From positions 1,014,501 through 1,078,500 of the forward strand of contig JACEFZ010011455.1 of NCBI GenBank assembly GCA_014155875.1: 64,000 nt of DNA, read 5' to 3'. This DNA is from Cepaea nemoralis. Taxonomy: Eukaryota > Mollusca > Gastropoda > Stylommatophora > Helicidae. The notes beneath the pieces are model-generated. The model did not search any database, was not told the DNA's origin, and saw only the letters and a program-made list of their open reading frames with translations. Made by a program: the position numbers and the translations under genes. Positions 56,480-64,000 of this stretch are shown piece after piece (position 1 is the first letter of the stretch; each line of letters starts with the position of its first letter).

Positions 56480-58030
56480 GAATGGTATCTGAATGTAAAC
56501 CGTGTCAGTGATGTAAACGATATCTGGATATAAACGGTGTCAGTGATGTAAATGATATCTGGATGTAAACGGTGTCAGTGAAGTAAATGATATCTGGATG
56601 TAAACGGTGTCAGTGATGTAAATGATATCTGGATGTAAACGGTGTCAGTGATGTAAATGGTATCTGGATATTAACGGTATAAGTGATGTAACAGGTGTCA
56701 GTGATGTAAATGGTATCTAAATGTAAACGGCGTCAATGATTTAAATGTTGTTAGTGAAGTAAATGGTATCTTGATGTAAGCCGTGTCAGTGATGTAAATG
56801 GTGCCTGTATGTAAACCGTGTCAGTGATGTAAATGATATCTGGATGTAAACGGTGTCAGTGATGTAAATGATATCTGGATGTAAACGGTGTCAGTGATGT
56901 AAATTATATCTGGATATAAACGGTATCATATCAGTGATGTAAACGGTGTCAGTGATGTAAATGGGGCCTGTGTGTAAACCGTGTCAGTGATGTAAACGAT
57001 ATCTGGATGTAAACGGTGTCAGTGATGTAAATGATATCTGGATGTAAACGGTGTCAGTGATGTAAATGATATCTGGATATAAACGGTATCATATCAGTGA
57101 TGTAAACGGTGTCAGTGATGTAAATGATATCTGGATGTAAACGGTGTCAGTGATGTAAATGATATCTGGATATAAACGGTGTCAGTGATGTAAATGATAT
57201 CTGGATATAAACGGTATCATATCAGTGATGTAAACGGTGTCAGTGATGTAAATGGTGCCTGTATGTAAACCGTGTCAGTGATGTAAACGATATCTGGATG
57301 TAAACGGTGTCAGTGATGTAAATGATATCTGGATGTAAACGGTGTCAGTGATGTAAATGGTATCTGGATATTAACGGTATAAGTGATGTAACAGGTGTCA
57401 GTGATGTAAATGGTATCTAAATGTAAACGGCGTCAATGATTTAAATGTTGTTAGTGAAGTAAATGGTATCTTGATGTAAGCCGTGTCAGTGATGTAAATG
57501 GTGCCTGTATGTAAACCGTGTCAGTGATGTAAATGATATCTGGATGTAAACGGTGTCAGTGATGTAAATGATATCTGGATGTAAACGGTGTCAGTGATGT
57601 AAATGGTATCTGGATATTAACGGTATAAGTGATGTAACAGGTGTCAGTGATGTAAATGGTATCTAAATGTAAACGGCGTCAATGATTTAAATGTTGTTAG
57701 TGAAGTAAATGGTATCTTGATGTAAGCGGTGTCAGTGATGTAAATGGTGCTAGTGATATAAATGGAATCTGGATGTTAACGGTGTCAGTGACGTAAATAG
57801 TAACTAGATGTAAACCGTGTCAGTGGTATAAATGGTGTCTGGATGTAAACGGTGTCAGTGATATAAATGGTGCTAGTGATATAAATGGAATCTGGATGCT
57901 AACGGTGTCAGTGACGTAAATAGTAACTAGATGTAAACCGTGTAGTGGTATAAATGATGTCTGGATGTAAACGGTGTCAGTGATATAAATGGTATCTGGA
58001 TGTAAACGGTGTTAGTGATGTAAATGGTGT
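56480..58030. repeat. 35-bp minisatellite with larger cassettes
   Basis: Units of GTAAACGGTGTCAGTGATGT plus AAATGATATCTGGAT. A multi-unit cassette (GGATATTAACGGTATAAGTG through TTAAATGTTGTTAGTGAAGT) occurs three times, beginning near 56663, 57364 and 57610. Confidence 0.92.
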
Positions 58031-58097
58031 TCCATCTCTGTTGTGCATCTTCCGTCTGATGTTATAAATGTCCCTAGTTAAATATATATCATAAAGT

Positions 58098-59095
58098 GCG
58101 TCAGATCAAGATCTGGACAGCTCGTGCATACTTAAAAATAAGTGCAGATGAGCAGCACCCTCTGCATGACACTATATTCAGAGAAAAGGGTGACAGGCTA
58201 AAGAAGGGCAAATAATGGATGGGTCGGGCGGAAGATGTCGTCAGACAAGTCTGCAGTCTTACCAGTATCAACCCCGGCAAGGAATGGGTGCCGGTGCCTC
58301 CAGCTTGTAAGTGCACTTTCTCCTGCATTATCACACTCTACAGACGGTGCAGAAAGCAGAACCCTGCCGCTGGCAATGCAGAGGTTAACGCGCTCATCTA
58401 TGAACACTCAGATAGCCCCGAAGTGCTCATCTATACAGATGGATCTGTTGTAAAGCAGCAGAGAAGTGCGTGGGCATTTACAGCCCGTTCAGCGGGCCGA
58501 ACCGTTCAAGAATCCAGTGGTGCCCACTCTATGACCACGAGCAGCATGATAATGGAGGTGATGGCAGTTACACAGGCCTTCATATGGCTGGAATCACAGC
58601 ATTATACCAACGTGTGTGTACTAAGTGATTCAGTGAGCATGATTCAGAAGATCGAAGCTGGATCTGTACGTAGACAGTGGACTGAGTCGCTGCGGAAGTC
58701 TGTTGTCCGTAAAGTCACCTTCATCTTCGTCCCGGGACATGCGGGAGTCGAGGGAAATGAACGAGCTGACAAACTGGCTGGCTCTGCACCCCCTGTAGAT
58801 GGCCAGCCCATGGATCGTGCCGATGTTATTAACGTCCTCAAAGATATGGCGAGAACAGAGGACTGACGTCAGTGATTCCACATCGCTGTCCAGGATGAAA
58901 GACCTGGGAGTAAGAATCGGCACAGCCAGACGCGAGAGGTACATCGGGAAAACAAAGCGCCTCGTCAACCAACACAGAACTGGTACTATTAGCCACCGGA
59001 CGCTGATGCATATGCTGGGGGGGGGGGGGGGGGGGGGGGGAATCTGAGCACATATGGACATGTCCGGAGTGCAATGAAGATACCCCAACTGATAA
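58098..59095 (+). pseudogene. LINE-E RNase H and C-terminal region
   Basis: An upstream frame, IWTARAYLKISADEQHPLHD, ends in a TAA at about 58213. The same frame then gives a 215-codon ORF (58219-58866) with the RNase H landmarks LIYTDGSVVK (Asp), TSSMIMEVMAVTQAF (Glu), VLSDSVSMIQKIE (Asp) and VPGHAGVEGNERADKLAG (His, Asp). After 58866 another frame reads DLGVRIGTARRERYIGK and runs into the G tract. The RNase H core itself is intact. As a LINE product it would degrade the RNA template; alone it has no known role. Confidence 0.85.
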
Positions 59096-59105
59096 CTGAT
59101 AACTG
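58098..59105 (+). mobile_element. LINE-E, 5'-truncated 1-kb copy
   Basis: Flanked by the 12-bp repeat ATATCATAAAGT (58086-58097 and 59106-59117). The 3' tail is (AACTGAT)n. It encodes the region between RT and the C-terminus, including RNase H and a CPEC motif (WTCPECNED, about 59050-59080). A G24 tract (59017-59040) lies inside. Confidence 0.88.
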
Positions 59106-59117
59106 ATATCATAAAGT

Positions 59118-59340
59118 ACCCTGCCAGTTGGTGTAGGCGTTCATGGCTCTCCACAGATGTCGGTCTTTGGTGTTGTGGATCAACTCTACTGATGATATTT
59201 CTTCATGCCATCGTCTCAATTCATCCACCATCATTTCTCTTGGTCTGCCTCTGCCTCTCCCCCCCCCCCCCCCCCCCCCCCCCTCAATCTTTCTAGATGT
59301 CACGATGTTCTCCAATGCGTCTCTTCTCATAACATGACCG
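59118..59340 (-). mobile_element. LINE-D 3' end with C25/G25 tract
   Basis: The minus strand encodes MRRDALENIVTSRKIE, then poly-Gly from the G25 tract (59259-59283 as C), then RPREMMVDELRRWHEEISSV and LWRAMNAYTNWQG. Homologous to the LINE-C C-terminus (HVMRRNxLENLVTTGxIEG). Confidence 0.83.
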
Positions 59341-59494
59341 AAGAAAGCTGTTTATATATATTCCTAGTAATTCATTCATACAGACATATATAAATATGTA
59401 TTTGCGCATACACACAGAACAGCAAATCCAGTATGGTTGCTCTCCTGTTGGGGGATTTTATGGTGATGGAGGAATGGTGATATCCTTATACTTT

Positions 59495-59640
59495 TAGGCG
59501 TACTCAGTATTGCTAGGCTGACGTAATTTTGAGGTCACAGGTTCTAATCCCGGTCGGTAACTATAGCTTTCAAATTTTATGTTGTCTAGTGCGTCCTTTA
59601 ATGTCTACTTCCTTCTTCTCCTTGTGAATTGTCTTAATGG
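59495..59640 (+). mobile_element. S1 SINE copy, decayed
   Basis: TTTTGAGGTCACAGGTTCTA, ATCCCGGTCGGTAACTATAG, TTGTCTAGTGCGTCCTTTAA, TACTTCCTTCTTCTCCTTGT. Confidence 0.72.
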
Positions 59641-60064
59641 CCTCAAAGGTTTCCCTAATTGATTTCTCGCGAACGAAAGCTGTGCCAGTGTGTTCCTGTT
59701 GAATTGATTTTACGAGGGTCTACCGAACAAACGCATCTCCAGTTGAGGAGATCATTGCTTTGCCAAAAGTCAGGGGCCACGCTTAAGTGGAGGGAACAAC
59801 GTAGTGAGTACGTCGTACGTACAGTACACAAGAAACGTAAGTAGACTGTCTAGACTCGTGTTTCATTAACCGGACTTGCTGTGTGGGAAATGGTTAAGTT
59901 AGAGTAAGACTAATTTTCAAGAATATTCATTTGAGAAGATCAATTCATTGTATTGGAAACACGAACACGGGAATCGGTCACAGCTGCCGTCGCACATCAG
60001 ACTCGGCAGAGAGCAGAGACTGTCACTGAGACATCACCATAGGGGCATAGGCCATAGGACAGCA
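59641..60064. other. Unassigned interval
   Basis: No gene. An 80-bp phrase at 59833-59910 (ACTGTCTAGACTCGTGTTTC...) recurs at 60545-60630. Confidence 0.4.
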
Positions 60065-60482
60065 ACGTGTGTTGTTTGTCCACCAAGAATGATGATGACC
60101 ACTCATTTCATCCAGTTGGGTTGAAGTTATGGAGCCGTGGGTTCTAAGATGGCTGATAAGGCCTATTTTGGCTCGAAATGTTCTTTGACAATGGGCAAGG
60201 AATGCTTGGTTGGTTGACGTCTCTGGAGGAGGATTTCCTGCAGTGGTTTTTCTGTCCTGCCTTTTCTTCACAGCTCTTGCAGTCCTGGTTGCCTCACACA
60301 TGACTGCACCTTTGTGTAATGATGCACGCCACGAATTTCGGTCTCTGGCTGCAGCCTCCCAGGTGTCATGATGAATTCTAAAAGCATTCAGAGAGATTTT
60401 CAGAGTGTCTTTAAAGCGTTTCCTCTGGCCACCTTGGGAGCTTTTTACAACACAGTTCGCTGTAAAAAATTCGTTTAGGGGA
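60065..60482 (-). mobile_element. LINE-Z 3' end
   Basis: Fourth LINE-Z copy, only the C-terminal 130 codons. The finger reads AHCQRTF...HLRTH: its first Cys is lost by a small insertion. Confidence 0.83.
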
Positions 60483-60756
60483 AGTAGGGTATAGCAACGT
60501 AGGGTAGGTAGTAGTAGTAAGTAGTTCTAAGTTAGAAGTTAGACAAAATGTAAGTGAACTGTCTAGACTATTGTTTCATTAACCGAACTTGCTGTGCCGG
60601 CTATATGGGTAACTTAGTAAGTTAAGGTACGAATATAATAAATAAGTTATATAATTAAATATTTATTTAGGGACACACACACTACAGTGAAACGTCATTC
60701 CCACAGATATAAAATATAATTGTCTGCAATTAACTCTCCTAGTCCCAGGCAGCTGT
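60483..60756. other. Short unassigned interval
   Basis: AT-rich; contains the second copy of the 80-bp phrase (60545-60630). Confidence 0.4.
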
Positions 60757-60765
60757 TAAAATATA

Positions 60766-62014
60766 GGGAGGCACTATTCGCAATGGAATTGCAAATATAA
60801 AAAAATTATATTCGCAATCGATTTGCGGGAAGTAACAAACATGTCACATCGTCGGCTTACTAGTCAATTTTAGTTTGGGCCATTAAGAAATCTAAGAAGG
60901 TGGTTAATTTAAATAGGAATGTTCAGTGTTGCAAGTTTAATTCTACCGAATTCTCCGTATTTATTAATGAATCACTCTTCGTATTACATCTTACTTCTGT
61001 TCGTTCTTTTGGCATCCCGTTTTATTTTTACATTACGTTAGTCCTGTTTAAATATCAAGAATAATTGTTCAGAACAGGTATCCCCAATACAAATAACGAT
61101 CTCTACAAATAATTCTGTCCCCAGGCGAGTTCAAGAATTGTTAACTTTCGTTTCTGTACACTTACTATTACCAGGCATCCATGCTTGTTTACGTTACCGT
61201 CCTACTATTTATGTCCTGATAATATCGCAGCAGTGATGATTCTCTTAATTTGACACTTTCTATGGCCTCCATTGCATCCTATCTGAGTGACTCTGTTCTG
61301 GTCCAAGCTGACAGTAATATGCTTCGCGACAGCAAGACATGATTAAGCAATTCAAACACCAGGCTTTCGATTGACTGGCCTCATTAATTAATAAATAAAC
61401 AAGGAAAAGGAAATGCTATGCATATTATAAAGTGCAGGAAAACCCGGTATATCTGAAGCAGGTGGAAAAGAGAGAGGAGAGATAGATAACGAAGATAGTG
61501 TGAGAGACAGAGATATGAGAAAGATGTATTCAAAGACATTAAAGAGTGGTAAAGACAAGAAAGGGAGAGGTGGGAGATCGAGACTTAGAGCGAGAGAGAG
61601 AGAGAGAGAACTTGTGTTCGGGTGGCTAAGCTCCTTTCCCAAGATAACAAAAGTAGAGGACAGATAAGAACAGAAAGACAAGTGTGCAGGTTCCTGCGGA
61701 GCAAGATAAACAACACCTAAAACACAAAATCCGTAGAAAACATACGCCTAAAGCGAAATCATCAGACAAGCATTGGTGTCACCTAACTCCTGAAAATGGA
61801 AAAAAAACAAAAAACGTCACCTCCTGATTTGGGAATCGAACCTGGAGCTCCCGTGCGCCAGGCGGAAACACTAACCACTATGCTACTGAGGACACGTTAA
61901 CGGATCAACAAAATATTGTAATGTGGACACACGCATAGGAATAATCACGTGACCTACTTCGATTGCGAATATAATTTTTTTATATTCGCAATTCCATTGC
62001 GAATAGTCACTTCG
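60766..62014 (+). mobile_element. TIR element, copy A (non-autonomous)
   Basis: Its ends read GGAGGCACTATTCGCAATGG and, at the right, CCATTGCGAATAGTCACTTC. Inside each end the 9-mer ATTCGCAAT and its complement alternate (a 9-bp stem with GGA loop, then a third copy after an A-rich spacer). A 9-bp direct repeat TAAAATATA flanks the element (60757-60765 and 62015-62023). No transposase. It carries a reverse tRNA-Asp-like sequence (61820-61892). The superfamily is uncertain; the 8-9 bp duplication would suit hAT or Mutator. Confidence 0.78.
61820..61892 (-). pseudogene. tRNA-Asp-like sequence inside copy A
   Basis: The minus strand runs TCCTCAGTAGCATAGTGGTT (acceptor and D-arm like tRNA-Asp), CCGCCTGGCGCACGGGAG (anticodon arm, anticodon region altered) and GGTTCGATTCCC (T arm). 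Acceptor ends no longer pair well. Confidence 0.65.
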
Positions 62015-62452
62015 TAAAATATATGACATTAATGTGATTTTATCCTATCCTAAGGCGCAGTGGTTACTATGTAAATGTTTTTTTTTAAGGTTTGTTTTGT
62101 TTTGTAGTATCTTCTACAATTTAAATGTTCAGTGTACAGAAATTTGCATTTATAATTATTAATACTTAATAATGTTTGATTATGTACCATTTCTGGTCCA
62201 ATACTTTTTGTTTGGCACCGAATCAGTTAAATTTAGAATGAGACATTTTAGGACACAGTGCTTGTAAGCAGTAAACAATCAAGGGAACAGGTCAGAAGGC
62301 CCTGCTCAGTGAAGCACACCATGTGGTGCACATTACTCCAACCATGAGCTGAAATGTATGCCCCAACATGAGCTGACAACATGCAGTTTGGGGTCTTGCA
62401 TGTGGACACACAGTTAAAATATAAGCTGCATTGTTGAAAGTCTGGAAGTTTT
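62015..62452. other. Spacer between the two inverted TIR-element copies
   Basis: About 440 bp of AT-rich DNA with no recognised gene; the loop of the large palindrome. Confidence 0.5.
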
Positions 62453-62608
62453 CGCAGTGACTATTTGCAATGGAATTGCGAATAGAGAAAAATTATATTC
62501 ACAATGGAATTGCGAATAGAGAAAAATTATATTCGCAATCGAAGTAGGTCACGTGATTATTCCTGTGCGTGTGTCCATATTACAATATTTTGTTGTTCTG
62601 TTAACGTC

Positions 62609-62681
62609 TCCTCAGTAGCGTAGTGGTTAGTGTCTCCGCCTGTCACACGGGAGCTCGAGGTTCGATTCGCCGACGGGGAGG
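62609..62681 (+). pseudogene. tRNA-Asp(GTC)-like sequence inside copy B
   Basis: TCCTCAGTAGCGTAGTGGTT, CCGCCTGTCACACGGGAG with a GTC anticodon in a CTGTCAC loop, GGTTCGATTCGCC, and GACGGGGAG at the 3' end closely follow the eukaryotic tRNA-Asp pattern. Mismatches in the T stem, anticodon stem and acceptor stem make it unlikely to be a working tRNA. The A and B boxes could still recruit RNA polymerase III. Confidence 0.7.
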
Positions 62682-62886
62682 CAACTTTTTTTTTTTTCAT
62701 TTTCAGGAATTAGGTGACACCAATGCTAGTCTGATGATTTCGCTTTAGGCATATGTTTTCTACGGATTTTGTGTATTAGGTGTTGTTTATCTTGCTGCAC
62801 AAGAACCTGCACACTTGTCTTTCTGTTCTTATCTGTCCTCTACTTTTGTTGTCTTGGGAAAGGAGCTTAGCCACCCGAACGCGAGT

Positions 62887-62999
<113 letters not shown>

Positions 63000-63804
63000 A
63001 GTCTCGATCTCCCACCTCTCCCTTTCTTGTCTTTACCACTCTTTAATGTCTTTCAACACATCTTTCTCATATCTCTGTCTCTCACACTATCTTCGTTATC
63101 TATCTCTCTCCTCTCTCTTTTCCACCTGCTTCAGATATACCGGGTTTTCCTGCACTTTATATGCGTAGCAAATTAATGAGGCCAGTCAATCGAAAGCCTG
63201 GTGTTTGAATTGCCTAATCATGTCTCTCTGAGGCGAAGCATATTGCTGACTGTCAGTACTGTCAGCTTGGACCAGAACAGAGTCACTCAGAGAGGATGCA
63301 ATGGAGGCCATAGAAAGTGTCAAATTAAGAGGATCATCACTGCTGCGACATTATCAGGACATAAATAGTAGGACGGTAACGTAAACAAGCAAGGATGCCT
63401 GGTATGTAACAGTAAGTGTACAGAAACGAAAGTTAACAATTCTTGAACTCGCCTGGGGACAGAATTATTTGTAGGGATCGTTATTTGTATTGGGGATACC
63501 TGTTCTGAAAAATTATTCTTGATATTTAAACAGGACTAACGTAATGTAAAAATAAAACGGGATGCCAAAAGAACGGACAGAAGTAAGAAGAAGAGTGATT
63601 CATTAAAAAATACAGAGAATTCGGCAGAATTAAACTCGCAACAGTGAACATTCCTATTTAAATTAACCACCTTCTTAGACTTCTTAATGGCCCAAACTAA
63701 AATTGACTAGTGAGCAGACGCTGTGACATGTTTGTTACTTCCAGCAATTCGATTGCAAATATAATTTTCTTCTATTCGCAATGGAATTGCGAATAGTGCC
63801 TTCC

Positions 63805-64000
63805 ATGTTTACTGATGAGAGAGTCAATAATAAAACAATGGCAATGAAATCATGAAAGTCTTCACTGTAATCTGTTGGTGTTAATATCCACCAAGAAATG
63901 GGCATCATTTTGATCATCAATTCCAATAGTAACAAAAGATCATCATAGACACGTAACAGTTCTTTTGTGGGATGTTGCTCTCATCGCCTGGCGACAAGTT
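63805..64000. other. Right edge, nothing recognised
   Basis: AT-rich flank of copy B with no coding signal. Confidence 0.4.

Noticed and set aside
62609..62681. Functional tRNA-Asp gene
   Set aside because: Several stem mismatches and location inside a repetitive element; a pseudo-tRNA is more likely.

Overview
The window is eukaryotic, intron-rich and very repeat-rich. No bacterial gene organisation is visible. The only host gene I recognise is NPC1, with three spliced exons on the minus strand. The rest is tandem satellites and transposable elements. The retroelement and tRNA-SINE mix and the divergent NPC1 suggest an invertebrate, probably a mollusc such as a gastropod; this is an inference from general character, not a proof.

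Layout. 1-5486: 3' part of a Ty3/gypsy-like LTR retrotransposon whose integrase lies before its reverse transcriptase (the Gmr1-type order), ending in an LTR. 5487-16282: 33-, 38-, 37-, 42- and 53-bp tandem arrays with LINE 3' ends between them. 16283-19502: full-length LINE-A with an intact 971-codon ORF and a 12-bp target-site duplication (TSD). 19503-25500: low-content DNA with SINEs. 25543-37799: NPC1 exons, separated by LINE-B (27760-31965, APE-RT-RNase H, 12-bp TSD), a hAT remnant, GA/GACA microsatellites and minisatellites. 37800-47450: SINEs, a deleted Tigger-like element with perfect inverted ends, a 26-bp array carrying a LINE-C copy, and a hAT-type MITE. 47690-53700: about 6 kb of an 18-bp satellite. 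53700-60760: SINEs, a 35-bp array and LINE-E/LINE-D/LINE-Z fragments. 60766-63804: two inverted copies of a 1.25-1.35 kb terminal-inverted-repeat element, each carrying a tRNA-Asp-like sequence.

Element names used here. LINE-A: APE-RT, (GAA)n tail. LINE-B: APE-RT-RNase H, GAA-type tail. LINE-C: RT, ATGA-type tail. LINE-D: C-terminus related to LINE-C. LINE-E: RNase H fragment. LINE-Z: RT with a C-terminal C2H2 finger. SINE names S1-S7 are local labels for tRNA-like short repeats.

How the parts relate. The NPC1 exons are phase-compatible and continuous with each other, so the region between them is genuine intron filled by repeats. The other coding sequence is mobile-element protein, mostly broken; LINE-A is the one element that looks coding-competent. 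Many tandem arrays have periods divisible by three and therefore give long open frames that I do not regard as genes.
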